A program made the translations under genes and the position numbers. Positions 35,195 to 43,721 of a stretch of 64,000 nucleotides of DNA are shown piece by piece (position 1 is the first letter of the stretch; each line of letters opens with the position of its first letter). Under the pieces are notes generated by a model. The model was not told where the DNA came from. It worked only from the letters and a program-made list of their open reading frames with translations, and ran no database searches. Location: the NCBI RefSeq assembly GCF_040222815.1, contig NZ_JAVKCH010000001.1, positions 248,001 through 312,000 on the forward strand, written 5' to 3'. The stretch comes from Imperialibacter sp040222815. GTDB lineage: Bacteria > Bacteroidota > Bacteroidia > Cytophagales > Cyclobacteriaceae.

Positions 35195-36367
35195 ATGCAT
35201 CTTCCTATTTTACTTACTATAGGCATCATTTTCGGTATAACTATCCTGGTTGTACTTGTATGTAATAATTTTAGAATCCCCTACCTCGTTGGTTTTCTTC
35301 TCACAGGAATCATTGTAAGCCCCACCACCTTCGGTATCTTAAATGGTGCTACCGAGGTGGAAGTGTTTGCAGAAATTGGTGTCATTCTACTTCTTTTTTC
35401 GGTTGGGCTTGAGTTTTCGATCAAGAACCTGCTGAAGATTAAGAAATATGTGCTAGTGGGAGGCACGCTTCAAGTGATATTCACAATTCTGCTTTCAACG
35501 CTTCTCTCCAGGCTCTTTGGTGTTTCATGGAATCAGGCAGTATTCCTTGGGTTTATTGTCACTTGCAGCAGCACTGCAATAGTGATCAAGCAGCTCCAGG
35601 ACAGAATAGAAATTCCTACAAGCCACGGCAAGCTGATCCTTGCCATTCTGTTGTTTCAAGACATTGCCATCGTTCCTATGATGCTTTTGGTACCTATCCT
35701 TTCGGGGCAGAGCAGCGATTGGGTCATGGACATTGCCATTCTGGTACTCAAGCTTGCGGCACTTTTGGCAGGTGCTGTGCTGGCGGCCCGATACCTTATT
35801 CCACCTTTTTTAGTGATTGTGATGAAAACTAAAAGCCAGGAGGTGTTTCTGATTGCCACCATCTTTATTGTTTGCATGATAACCACCATCACGTCCTACC
35901 TTGGCCTTTCGCTGGCACTGGGAGCATTTATTGCGGGTTTGATTGTGGCTGAAACCGACTATAATAAACTGGCCATTAGCTGCTTTTTACCTTTCAGGTA
36001 TGTCTTTATCAGCTTCTTCTTTATTTCGCTTGGCATGCTCCTCGACTATCGCATATTTTTTGAAAGTCCACTGCTTGTGATGATGGGAGTATTTCTCGTT
36101 CTTATCCTTAAGTTTTTCGGTGGCTTTTTTGCCGGAAAGTCGCTGCAGGTACCCACGAAGACTGCAATCATTTCCTCTCTTATGATCATGCAGGTTGGGG
36201 AGTTTTCCTTCATCCTGGTCAAAGCTGGATTCAATCAGGGACTGATTTCAGAAACGAACTTTAAGGTTTTCATTCCGGTTGCTATCATAACGATGGCCAT
36301 TACTCCGTTGGTCATTCAAAACGCCGACAGGCTTTCTAACATTTTTGCTAAACCAGCTTCTGCATGA
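35195..36367 (+). CDS. Monovalent cation:proton antiporter (KefB/CPA2 type)
   Basis: The 390-residue membrane protein has about 11-12 hydrophobic segments from residue 4 to the end. The CPA2 signatures are present: FRIPYLVGFLLTGIIVSP, LFSVGLEFSIKNLLK, TCSSTAIVIKQL, LFQDIAIVPMML and LGLSLALGAFIAGLIVAETDY. It stops after the transmembrane domain, so the C-terminal nucleotide-binding RCK/TrkA domain of full-length KefB/KefC is missing. It would exchange K+ or Na+ for H+. Its stop overlaps the ATG of a glutaredoxin-like gene (ATGA), so they are translationally coupled. Confidence 0.9.
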   Translation: MHLPILLTIGIIFGITILVVLVCNNFRIPYLVGFLLTGIIVSPTTFGILNGATEVEVFAEIGVILLLFSVGLEFSIKNLLKIKKYVLVGGTLQVIFTILLSTLLSRLFGVSWNQAVFLGFIVTCSSTAIVIKQLQDRIEIPTSHGKLILAILLFQDIAIVPMMLLVPILSGQSSDWVMDIAILVLKLAALLAGAVLAARYLIPPFLVIVMKTKSQEVFLIATIFIVCMITTITSYLGLSLALGAFIAGLIVAETDYNKLAISCFLPFRYVFISFFFISLGMLLDYRIFFESPLLVMMGVFLVLILKFFGGFFAGKSLQVPTKTAIISSLMIMQVGEFSFILVKAGFNQGLISETNFKVFIPVAIITMAITPLVIQNADRLSNIFAKPASA

Positions 36368-36615
36368 GCGAAAAACCAAAACTATATGGTGCCGATTGGT
36401 GCCCCAAAACATCAGGGTTTCGTAATTATCTTCAAAGTGAGTGGGTAGACTTCGAATTTCTGGACATCGAAAAAGACGATAAGGCGATGGAGGAAGTGAA
36501 GGCGATGAACGGAGGGCTGGTCAAATTCCCGATGGTTGTGGTGGGTGACGACAAAATGAAAAACCCTCCCATAGAAAAACTACGGGAGAGCTTGAAAAGG
36601 AACAAGTTGGTGTGA
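36364..36615 (+). CDS. Glutaredoxin-like protein with single-cysteine CPKT site
   Basis: The 83-residue protein has a thioredoxin/glutaredoxin fold: strand KLYGADWCPKTSGFRNYL, helix, strand FEFLDIEKDD, then the cis-proline strand KFPMVVVGD. The usual CxxC is CPKT, with one cysteine at residue 13, so it cannot form the normal intramolecular disulfide; monothiol chemistry or a binding role is likely. The ATG overlaps the antiporter stop by four bases. KefB/KefC channels of Proteobacteria are gated by glutathione adducts, so a redox partner here is a suggestive but unproven link. Confidence 0.8.
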   Translation: MSEKPKLYGADWCPKTSGFRNYLQSEWVDFEFLDIEKDDKAMEEVKAMNGGLVKFPMVVVGDDKMKNPPIEKLRESLKRNKLV

Positions 36616-36634
36616 CCGCCTGCCTGCCAACTTA

Positions 36635-39295
36635 CTATTCGTATTTCAGATTATCAACCGGATTTGATCTCGCAGCCTTGAAGGATTGAAAGCTGACAGT
36701 GACCAACCCAACAAGGATGACTATCAGGCTGGACACAACGAAAGTGCCCAGGCTCAAGCCAACTCTGTAAGCAAAATCGTTCAGCCAAAGGTTCATCGCA
36801 TACCAGGCTAATGGAATGGCGACAATTATGGCTATCACCAGGAGGATAGAAAATTCGGTGAAGAGCAGCCTCACCAGCGAGAACACCTCAGCACCCAGCA
36901 CTTTGCGAATACCAAGCTCCTTCTTTCTTCTTTCGGCAGTGTAGGCCGAGAGTCCAAAAAGCCCCAGACAGCCTATAAAGATGGCTAGCCCTGAAAAAAC
37001 GGCGAAGATAGTGCCTAGCTGGCTCTCCGACCGGTACTTTGCTTCGAAAGACTGGTTCAGAAACTGATATTCGAAAGGAATGCCCCCGGCGACCTGACTC
37101 CAGGTTTCTTCAAGGTCGGCCAATGTCCTGGAAAGGTTGTCTGTCTTTAGTCTTACAGCCATGTGGTCTGCTGAGTATTTTGTGATGAATAGTAAAACAG
37201 GCACTACATTGTTTCTCAACGATTCGAAGTGAAAATCCTTTACCACACCAAGAACCGTGAATTCCTTTTTACCTTGCACACCGAAATCACCCAGCACCTT
37301 AATCTTTTGGCCCGTAGCCTGCTCAATGCCAAACCTTTTCGCAGCAGTTTCATTGATCACAACCCCCGAAGAATCACTTGGCATTTGGATATCAAAGTCC
37401 CGCCCGCTGAGAACCTCCATTTCAAAGGTCTTTAGGTAATCAAAATCAACAGACCAGACCTGGCACGAAACTGATTCTTCAATGCTGGTTGTGCCCTCGG
37501 GGAGAAACGGCTGGTCGGAGCGGAAGTCGCTCAGAGGATAAAAAGAGGATATAGAGGTATTTACGACAGAAGCATTCTTGGCTAGTTCGTTCCTGAGCAC
37601 TTTGTTCTTGTCTCCAAGGTTACCAACATTTTCAAGTATTATTACCTGTTCTCTGTCAAAGCCCAGGTCCCGGTTTTGAGTGTAATTCAATTGACTGTAC
37701 ACCGTAAGAGACCCAATAATAAGGAACAACGAAGTGGCGAATTGAAAAACCACCAGCACGTTTCGAAACCAGCTAGCCCTGCTACCTGCCTGGTAAGTGC
37801 CTTTCAAAACCGCAGTCGGCTGATACTTCGACAGGTAAAAGGCTGGATAAAGCCCGGCCAATACACCAATGCCAAACACGGCGGCAACGAGATAAACCCA
37901 AACAATTGGCCGATCGAGTAGGATGTGCCCGACTTCTTTTCCGCTGAAGCTGTTGAAAAGCGGCAGCAGCAATACCACGAGAATAACAGCGACCAGGGAA
38001 GCCAGAAAGGCGAACAGAATGGATTCAGTAAGAAATTGGCTAATGAGCTGTCGGCGCACCGATCCGAGCACCTTCTTGATCCCTACCTCCTTGGCCCTCA
38101 TGGCGGCTCTTGCTGTAGACAGGTTCATGAAATTAATGCAGGCAATAACCAGAATAAATAAAGCGATGGCACTGAAAATGTAAACATATTCCATGCTTCC
38201 ATTGGCCTCCACTTCAACGGCCAAATGAGAATTAAGATGAATGTCGGCCACTGGCTGAAGGTAATAGTTGATATGATCGCCACTTGCCATCATCTCATTA
38301 AAGTCCACACCCACCATTTCCTTGAGCTGCGGAGCAAAATACTTTTCATACACCGAGGCAAATTTCGCTTCAAGGCCTGTTTCGTCGTTCTGGGCATTCA
38401 GCAAAAAATAGGTGTAGTAGTTATTGCCCAGCCAAACATTGTCATTGCCCCGGTCGTTTTCTATCGAAATCAAGAGCTCCGGATGAAAATGGCTGTTTTC
38501 AGGCAGATCCTCATACACGCCGGAAACCTTTACGGTTAACCGTTCATCTATCTTAACGCTCTCCCCAACGGGGTTCATATCGCCGAATATCTTTTTAGCA
38601 GAAGAATGAGACAATACAATAGTATTGGGTTCGGTAATGGCATTATCCAGGGAGCCGTATATGGTGGGAAACCGAAAAATATCCAGCAGCCCCTGCGAAG
38701 CATAAAATATGTTCTTTTGTTTATAGAAAGCATCTCCTTTTTTAACGAGGCCAGTACCGTAGGTTCGCATTTTGCCGGCCATTTCAATCTCAGGGAAGTC
38801 CTTCAAAAATGACTCTGCCATAGGAGCAGGCGTGACAGGAAAATCGAATTGGTTGTTGCCAAACCTCAGGTCTGACGCCACCCTGTATATCCTTTTATAG
38901 TCGGGATGGAACTTGTCATAGCTGAGCTCATCCATCACAAAAAGCATGATAAAAAGACAGCTTGCCAACCCTATGGCGAGGCCGGAGATGTTCAGGAAAG
39001 AATAGAACCGGTAGCGGTTCAGGTTCCTGAGAGCAATCATTAGGTTGAAACGAATCATTGTTGTTGTATTTGAGTTTGACTTTAGCTTTTTCAATGCAAA
39101 AGGGCGCAGAAAGTTGATCACATGGTACCAATAGACGATACCCGCCTTCCGCCTTCCCTTCTGTTTATAAGTTCTGAAATAGTACTCAGCAAGATCACCT
39201 TGCACCTCTTCCAGCAACTCGCCCTTACAGAAGAATTCCAGCAACCTGTCGGCCCAAATGGGTGGTCTTCCGATGTCTGGAGACGAATTGTTCAT
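36635..39295 (-). CDS. FtsX/MacB-type ABC transporter permease with prefix domain
   Basis: The 886-residue protein starts at the ATG at 39293-39295, overlapping the padR stop (ATGA). Residues 1-75 are a soluble prefix domain (PIWADRLLEFFCKGELLEEV). Then come two MacB_PCD periplasmic domains and two FtsX modules: SFLNISGLAIGLASCLFIML, a first FtsX block with FMNLSTARAAMRAKEVGIKKVLG, a second with LSAYTAERRKKELGIRKVLGA, and a C-terminal pair of membrane segments. Such orphan permeases work in lipid, peptide or lipoprotein export with an ATPase encoded elsewhere; none is next to it. Expression is probably controlled by the co-translated PadR. Confidence 0.88.
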   Translation of the reverse strand: MNNSSPDIGRPPIWADRLLEFFCKGELLEEVQGDLAEYYFRTYKQKGRRKAGIVYWYHVINFLRPFALKKLKSNSNTTTMIRFNLMIALRNLNRYRFYSFLNISGLAIGLASCLFIMLFVMDELSYDKFHPDYKRIYRVASDLRFGNNQFDFPVTPAPMAESFLKDFPEIEMAGKMRTYGTGLVKKGDAFYKQKNIFYASQGLLDIFRFPTIYGSLDNAITEPNTIVLSHSSAKKIFGDMNPVGESVKIDERLTVKVSGVYEDLPENSHFHPELLISIENDRGNDNVWLGNNYYTYFLLNAQNDETGLEAKFASVYEKYFAPQLKEMVGVDFNEMMASGDHINYYLQPVADIHLNSHLAVEVEANGSMEYVYIFSAIALFILVIACINFMNLSTARAAMRAKEVGIKKVLGSVRRQLISQFLTESILFAFLASLVAVILVVLLLPLFNSFSGKEVGHILLDRPIVWVYLVAAVFGIGVLAGLYPAFYLSKYQPTAVLKGTYQAGSRASWFRNVLVVFQFATSLFLIIGSLTVYSQLNYTQNRDLGFDREQVIILENVGNLGDKNKVLRNELAKNASVVNTSISSFYPLSDFRSDQPFLPEGTTSIEESVSCQVWSVDFDYLKTFEMEVLSGRDFDIQMPSDSSGVVINETAAKRFGIEQATGQKIKVLGDFGVQGKKEFTVLGVVKDFHFESLRNNVVPVLLFITKYSADHMAVRLKTDNLSRTLADLEETWSQVAGGIPFEYQFLNQSFEAKYRSESQLGTIFAVFSGLAIFIGCLGLFGLSAYTAERRKKELGIRKVLGAEVFSLVRLLFTEFSILLVIAIIVAIPLAWYAMNLWLNDFAYRVGLSLGTFVVSSLIVILVGLVTVSFQSFKAARSNPVDNLKYE

Positions 39296-39624
39296 ACTTT
39301 TCCAATATTCAAATCGGGGAGCTGACTCCACAAATTAACCCGCACATCCTTTGAATCAGTCAGGGCCTTTTTCCCTAAACCAGTCATTTGAAAGACCCTT
39401 TTTCGTCTTCCTCCCCGCTCCTGCGTGCCTTCCTTCATGCCGGACTCCACATATCCCTTTTCTTGCAGGCGGTTGAGCGTGGCGTGCACAGCACCAATGG
39501 CAGCACTGCGCCCTGTTTGCTTTTCAAGCTCGTCTCGGATACCCAGTCCATAGGCATCCTGGCCAAGCACCCCTACTATCAACAAGATGATTTCTTCAAA
39601 CTCACCCAATACGTCGCCTTTCAT
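39292..39624 (-). CDS. PadR-family transcriptional regulator
   Basis: The 110-residue protein has the PadR winged helix: LGEFEEIILLIVGVLGQDAYGLGIRDELEKQTG, then the recognition part AAIGAVHATLNRLQEKGYVES and a wing with RRKRVFQMTGLGKKAL. The start is taken as the ATG at 39622-39624; a GTG two codons upstream is possible. PadR proteins repress the adjacent permease operon and release it on ligand binding. The perfect inverted repeat TTTTGTAGAAC/GTTCTACAAAA just upstream is its likely operator. It overlaps the permease start by four bases, so the two form one unit. Confidence 0.92.
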   Translation of the reverse strand: MKGDVLGEFEEIILLIVGVLGQDAYGLGIRDELEKQTGRSAAIGAVHATLNRLQEKGYVESGMKEGTQERGGRRKRVFQMTGLGKKALTDSKDVRVNLWSQLPDLNIGKV

Positions 39625-39634
39625 AGTCACTCTA

Positions 39635-39680
39635 TTTTGTAGAACTAATACGAAGGTAAGGGGATATTTGTTCTACAAAA
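39635..39680. promoter_or_regulatory. Putative PadR operator
   Basis: Two perfect 11-bp arms, TTTTGTAGAAC (39635-39645) and GTTCTACAAAA (39670-39680), lie 24 bases apart upstream of padR. A near -7 sequence TACCTTCG lies between them on the minus strand, and TTTTG of the outer arm sits near the -33 position. A dimer or pair of dimers bound here would block the promoter. The site also faces the glucokinase-like gene at 39754. Confidence 0.6.
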
Positions 39681-39753
39681 GAGAGCAAAAGAATAATTTT
39701 TATATAGAAAGAGATATTATAGCTTAGCGGAAACATCCTTTAAACAGAGTACA

Positions 39754-40494
39754 ATGGTGGTTTTAGGCATTGATATTGGTGGCACAGGCATGAAAGCAGC
39801 TCCCGTGGATACAAGAACAGGCTCCTTCATGGAAGATCGGTTCAGAATCCCTACACCCTCCCCAGCCACACCAGATGCAATGATTGCCACTGTTAAAGCC
39901 ATTGTTGAACACTTTGACTGGAAAGGCATCATTGGCATTGGTTTCCCGGCTGCCATCAAGAAAGAAATTGTGATGACCGCCTCCAATATCGACGAAAAGT
40001 GGATTGGCCTCAATGCTGGTAAAGCCTTCGAAATGGCTACAGGCTGCCCTACACACCTTATCAACGATGTGGATGCCGCTGGATTAGCCGAAGTGAAGTT
40101 TGGCGCTGGCAAAAAGGAAAAAGGATCCGTAATCATGGTGGCTGCAGGAACGGGCATAGGCACCTCCATCTTCTACAAGAAAAGGCTTTTTCCCAATACT
40201 GAGCTGGGGTATATCATGGTGAACAACACCTTCGGTGAGCACTATGCATCTGCCAGTGTGAAGGAAAAACAAGAGCTTGACTGGGAAGTTTGGGGCAAAA
40301 GATTTAATGAATACCTCAAGAGGCTGGAATTTCTGCTGTGGCCCGATCTAATTGTCGTGGGTGGCGGCATCTCCAAAAAACACAAGGAATTTTTCAGGTA
40401 CCTGGACTTGGACACCAAGGTGGTGCCTGCGAAACTCAGGAACAATGCGGGCATTATTGGAGCAGCACTCGCTGCAAAAAAGGAGTTGACGTAA
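39754..40494 (+). CDS. Polyphosphate glucokinase-like ROK kinase
   Basis: The 246-residue protein is a short ROK-type kinase: phosphate loop VVLGIDIGGTGMKAAPVD at the start, GIIGIGFPAAIKK, ASNIDEKWIGLN, the catalytic aspartate in LINDVDAAGLAE, second phosphate loop VAAGTGIGTSIF, and C-terminal IVVGGGISKKHKEFF. It lacks the CxCGxxGCxE zinc motif of sugar-binding ROK repressors and matches polyphosphate/ATP glucokinases, which phosphorylate glucose with polyphosphate or ATP. It is divergent from padR across 129 bases that hold the putative PadR operator. Confidence 0.82.
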   Translation: MVVLGIDIGGTGMKAAPVDTRTGSFMEDRFRIPTPSPATPDAMIATVKAIVEHFDWKGIIGIGFPAAIKKEIVMTASNIDEKWIGLNAGKAFEMATGCPTHLINDVDAAGLAEVKFGAGKKEKGSVIMVAAGTGIGTSIFYKKRLFPNTELGYIMVNNTFGEHYASASVKEKQELDWEVWGKRFNEYLKRLEFLLWPDLIVVGGGISKKHKEFFRYLDLDTKVVPAKLRNNAGIIGAALAAKKELT

Positions 40495-40497
40495 CAC

Positions 40498-40582
40498 CTC
40501 TCAGAAAAAACTGACAAAAGTCTTTTTCGTCAGTTGATCGATCTCATTTTCTGGTTGAGAGCCTCATGGTAATTTTACCATG
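40498..40582. other. Nested hairpins and CATGGTAA palindrome
   Basis: Directly after the glucokinase stop, CTCTCAGAAAA (40498-40508) pairs with TTTTCTGgttGAGAG (40547-40561) and encloses a second pair AACTGAC (40509-40515) / GTCAGTT (40529-40535). Four bases on is a palindrome CATGGTAA-TT-TTACCATG (40565-40582). A 54-codon ORF starts 25 bases later. The hairpins may be a terminator for the glucokinase gene, a 5' leader for the ORF, or both. No long T-run follows the inner stem. Confidence 0.45.
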
Positions 40583-40606
40583 TAGACACGATAAACCAGA
40601 TAAAAA

Positions 40607-40771
40607 ATGAGCGAGATAACTGCACCAAAATCACCCTTTAGTGACGCCGCAAGATTTTTTCATCAAAGAAAAGGTCTCATTAGGTTTGAAGAAAAACCTG
40701 TCAGGTATTCAGTCAACCATCAGACAGAGAAAAAGAAGGGCGAAAAAAGGTACACAGTGACCGTTTCATAA
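40607..40771 (+). CDS. Small hypothetical protein (54 residues)
   Basis: An ATG at 40607 after AAAAA opens a 54-codon frame: MSEITAPKSPFSDAARFFHQ, RKGLIRFEEKPVRYSVNH, then QTEKKKGEKRYTVTVS, stop TAA at 40769-40771. It is basic and soluble, with a plausible amino-acid composition. It is not recognised as a known family. It sits between the glucokinase and a convergent NlpC/P60 lipoprotein gene, and the CATGGTAA palindrome upstream could be its operator. Conservation in related genomes would decide whether it is real. Confidence 0.45.
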   Translation: MSEITAPKSPFSDAARFFHQRKGLIRFEEKPVRYSVNHQTEKKKGEKRYTVTVS

Positions 40772-40827
40772 CCCTTGAGGGCATTTTTTAGAGGCCAAGG
40801 TTTAAGCACCTAAGCCAGGGGTTTGCA

Positions 40828-42024
40828 TTAGAAAAGGACTTCATTTTTTAGTTCAAGAATACTTCCTTCTAAGCCGGGGGCATACCGACGGGCCCTCAAA
40901 AAACGATTGACATTGTATTCGTCATAATGCTCGTCATCTGGATCAACGCTGCTGACCCGTACCTGGCCTGACGCATGGATGAACTTTTTGTCACCGATCC
41001 ACATGCCCACATGCACCACCCGTTCTTTCTTATCTGAAGTAGCTGGTGTGCCAAAAAACAACAGGTCACCTACTTCCAATTGATCAAATGGTTGCTCCGA
41101 GTCAACAGGCTGGCCAGCATGCACCTGCTGTGAGGCATCACGTGGAATCACCAGTCCATTCATGAAGTATACTGTCTTGGTAAAGCCGCTGCAATCCATT
41201 CCTTTGGAGGATGTGCCACCCCATAGATAGGGAGCGCCCATTAGTTGAAAAGCAATGTGTGTTAAATTATCGCCAGTGGGGTTCGCCTGTGCCAGCCAGC
41301 TGTCGACGGGCTTCGCTTCCTTTTTATTTACAAATGCTTCTCTTCCATCAGGGTATTTCACCTGATAGAAATCTTTCCCTTCGCTCACCAGCTCCAGCAC
41401 GCAGCCCATGACCAGGTCGGACACCGGCTGAGCAGTGTCGCTGTCGGCTGTGTATGAAAACCCTGCAATCCGGGTGTAAATGATTTTTTCTCTGCCTTTC
41501 CAGGTTTCGAAACCAGCCTTATCAAGCACAACAAGACCACCATGGTCTACCCATGAAATGTACTTATCGGGCGTTTGCACCAGGTACCACTCGCCACTTT
41601 GCTTCAGCACGTTGAGCGGAGTGCCCAAAAGTGCCTGAGTGGCCAATTCACCGGAGTGGCGAGGATCCGAACGGATATTAGCGACAGAGTTGTTGACTAG
41701 CCCATAAATTTTTCCTTCCAATGCAGCCGACGGCAATACCTGAATGCTGTCAGTGACCGACAGCCCTTGGTCTTTTAGCGAGTCAAGCAGCGCTGCTTTT
41801 GCCTCGGGTATATTTGTTTCACCGGTTAATACGGTCTTTAATCCTTCATTTCGTGATGCCACCTGAAACAAAGCCACCCGTTTATCAGGAGCAAATTGCA
41901 GCCTCATTTCGGCAATTTTTTCGTCTGCAAAGGGTTCTTTCTGTTCTTCGCTGGTCGGCTTGCAACCTGCCACACATGCAGACAGCACAATTATCGTAAA
42001 GAATGGCTTGATATACATTTTCAT
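40828..42024 (-). CDS. NlpC/P60 (C40) peptidase lipoprotein with SH3-type domains
   Basis: The 398-residue protein is taken from the ATG at 42022-42024, giving a lipoprotein signal MKMYIKPFFTIIVLSACVAGC. Bacterial SH3-like domains (VNNSVANIRSDPRHSGELATQAL, a second at YTRIAGFSYTADSDTAQ) precede the C-terminal NlpC/P60 domain, which holds the catalytic cysteine in GMDCSGFTKTVYF and histidines in VVHVGMWIG and KFIHASG. Such enzymes cleave gamma-D-glutamyl-diaminopimelate bonds of peptidoglycan peptides, as in cell-wall recycling. The layout resembles YkfC. It is anchored at the membrane. Confidence 0.9.
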   Translation of the reverse strand: MKMYIKPFFTIIVLSACVAGCKPTSEEQKEPFADEKIAEMRLQFAPDKRVALFQVASRNEGLKTVLTGETNIPEAKAALLDSLKDQGLSVTDSIQVLPSAALEGKIYGLVNNSVANIRSDPRHSGELATQALLGTPLNVLKQSGEWYLVQTPDKYISWVDHGGLVVLDKAGFETWKGREKIIYTRIAGFSYTADSDTAQPVSDLVMGCVLELVSEGKDFYQVKYPDGREAFVNKKEAKPVDSWLAQANPTGDNLTHIAFQLMGAPYLWGGTSSKGMDCSGFTKTVYFMNGLVIPRDASQQVHAGQPVDSEQPFDQLEVGDLLFFGTPATSDKKERVVHVGMWIGDKKFIHASGQVRVSSVDPDDEHYDEYNVNRFLRARRYAPGLEGSILELKNEVLF

Positions 42025-42159
42025 AGTTTCTGATGACCGCTGTTTGGACAGAATAGGTCTTCTAGTTGAATTCAAAAACGATTTTACGCATTAATCATAT
42101 CAGCCACAATTTTTATAAAATCATTTAGTAGTTTTAGCTGACTACGATTAATTCAATAC

Positions 42160-43647
42160 ATGGATCACTACGGCTTTCTTTCGCTCCTCCCTCCTGTTAT
42201 CGCTATTTTTCTCGCTATCCGCACCAAGCAGGTGTTTGTTGCGCTTGTCATAGGCATCTGGCTGGGCTACGTCATTCTGGCGGGGTGGAATCCTTTCATA
42301 GGGTCGTTGAATACCGTGCAGGCGATGGTGGACGTATTCAAAGATGACGGAAACACCAGAACGGTGATTTTCACCTTGTTTATCGGCGCTCTGATTGCCT
42401 TCATTCAGCGATCCGGCGGCGTTGAAGGCTTCATCGTGTATGTGAACAAGAAAATGGAGAGCGCTCACAAGGACAACGCCGAGAAAAAAGGGCTGTATGT
42501 GAGACTACTGGCGGGTATAACCGGGATGCTCATTTTCGTGGAGTCCAATATTTCGGTACTTACTACAGGTACCTTATACAGACCCCTTTTTGATCAACTG
42601 AAGATTTCCAGAGAAAAACTGGCTTATATATGTGACTCTAGTTCTGCCCCTTCCTGTATCCTCATCCCTTTCAATGCCTGGGGAGCCTATATCATGGGTT
42701 TGCTCCTTATGCAGGGTTTTGATCGGCCTTTTTCCACATTGTTTGCCTCGCTCCCATTTAATTTCTATCCGTTGCTGGCCGTTGCTTTTCTCTTTTGGAT
42801 TATCATCACCAATAAAGATTTTGGGCCGATGAAAAAGGCCGAAACCAGGGCTCGTGTGGAGGGCAAAGTTATTGCAGATGGTGCCACGCCGATGATATCA
42901 GAGGAGATTACCATCATAGCACCCATTGAGGGCAAGCCTCAGCGGGCCATCAATATGCTGGTGCCCATCGTGACCATGGTGGTGATGATGCCCATTTTTT
43001 TGGTTTATACCGGCTGGGGCAGCATCAACTGGTCGCAGCAGCCCGGTATGTTTGACGCCGTCTTCGAGGCCATAGGCGGTGGTTCAGGATCCGCTTCGGT
43101 TACTTATGCGGTTATCACTTCGCTGGCCGTAGCGGCTACCATGTATGGCTTGCAAGGCATCATGACTGGCAAAGAAATGATTAATCTGACGCTAAAAGGC
43201 ATGAGCGGTATGATTTCCATGGCGTTGCTTATGGTGCTTGCCTTTGCCATTGGAAGCCTTTGCAAGACATTAGGTACGGGTTTTTACGTGGCCGAGGTAA
43301 CAAAAAGCTGGTTGTCGCCAGCGCTGGTGCCTGCCATTGTTTTTGCAGTGAGTTGTTTCATTGCTTTTTCAACAGGTACCTCATGGGGCACCTTTGCGAT
43401 TATGATTTCCATTGCCGTACCCATGGCGCAGTCGTTCGGCACCGACCCTCATGTGGCCATAGCTGCCGCATTGGGTGGCGGTGTATTCGGCGACCACTGC
43501 TCTCCTATCTCCGACACGACCATGATTTCGTCAATGGCATCTGCTTCTGACCACATCGACCATGTGCGAACCCAGATGCCCTATGCACTTGTGGCTGGTG
43601 GCATCACAGTAGTGCTGTACGTCATTGTGGGTTTTGTGACGCTTTAA
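42160..43647 (+). CDS. NhaC-family Na+/H+ antiporter
   Basis: The 495-residue protein has about 12-13 membrane segments and the NhaC superfamily motifs: SLLPPVIAIFLAIRTKQVFVALVIGIWLG at the N-terminus, SSSAPSCILIPFNAWGAY (central unwound site), and in the C-terminal half ISMALLMVLAFAIGSL, CFIAFSTGTSWGTFAI and GGGVFGDHCSPISDTTMIS with acidic/polar transport residues. It exports Na+ in exchange for protons. It is divergent from the NlpC/P60 gene; an MBL hydrolase follows after 74 bases. Confidence 0.9.
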   Translation: MDHYGFLSLLPPVIAIFLAIRTKQVFVALVIGIWLGYVILAGWNPFIGSLNTVQAMVDVFKDDGNTRTVIFTLFIGALIAFIQRSGGVEGFIVYVNKKMESAHKDNAEKKGLYVRLLAGITGMLIFVESNISVLTTGTLYRPLFDQLKISREKLAYICDSSSAPSCILIPFNAWGAYIMGLLLMQGFDRPFSTLFASLPFNFYPLLAVAFLFWIIITNKDFGPMKKAETRARVEGKVIADGATPMISEEITIIAPIEGKPQRAINMLVPIVTMVVMMPIFLVYTGWGSINWSQQPGMFDAVFEAIGGGSGSASVTYAVITSLAVAATMYGLQGIMTGKEMINLTLKGMSGMISMALLMVLAFAIGSLCKTLGTGFYVAEVTKSWLSPALVPAIVFAVSCFIAFSTGTSWGTFAIMISIAVPMAQSFGTDPHVAIAAALGGGVFGDHCSPISDTTMISSMASASDHIDHVRTQMPYALVAGGITVVLYVIVGFVTL

Positions 43648-43721
43648 GGCCTAACAGACTGGTCAACATTTTTCTCTCATTTTTCGTATGGGATCATTTG
43701 TAACGCTATCCGGCTATTCAA

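Noticed and set aside
34768..35265. 165-codon plus-strand frame across the nagB promoter
   Set aside because: It crosses the nagB start, its operator and the antiporter start; composition is not protein-like.
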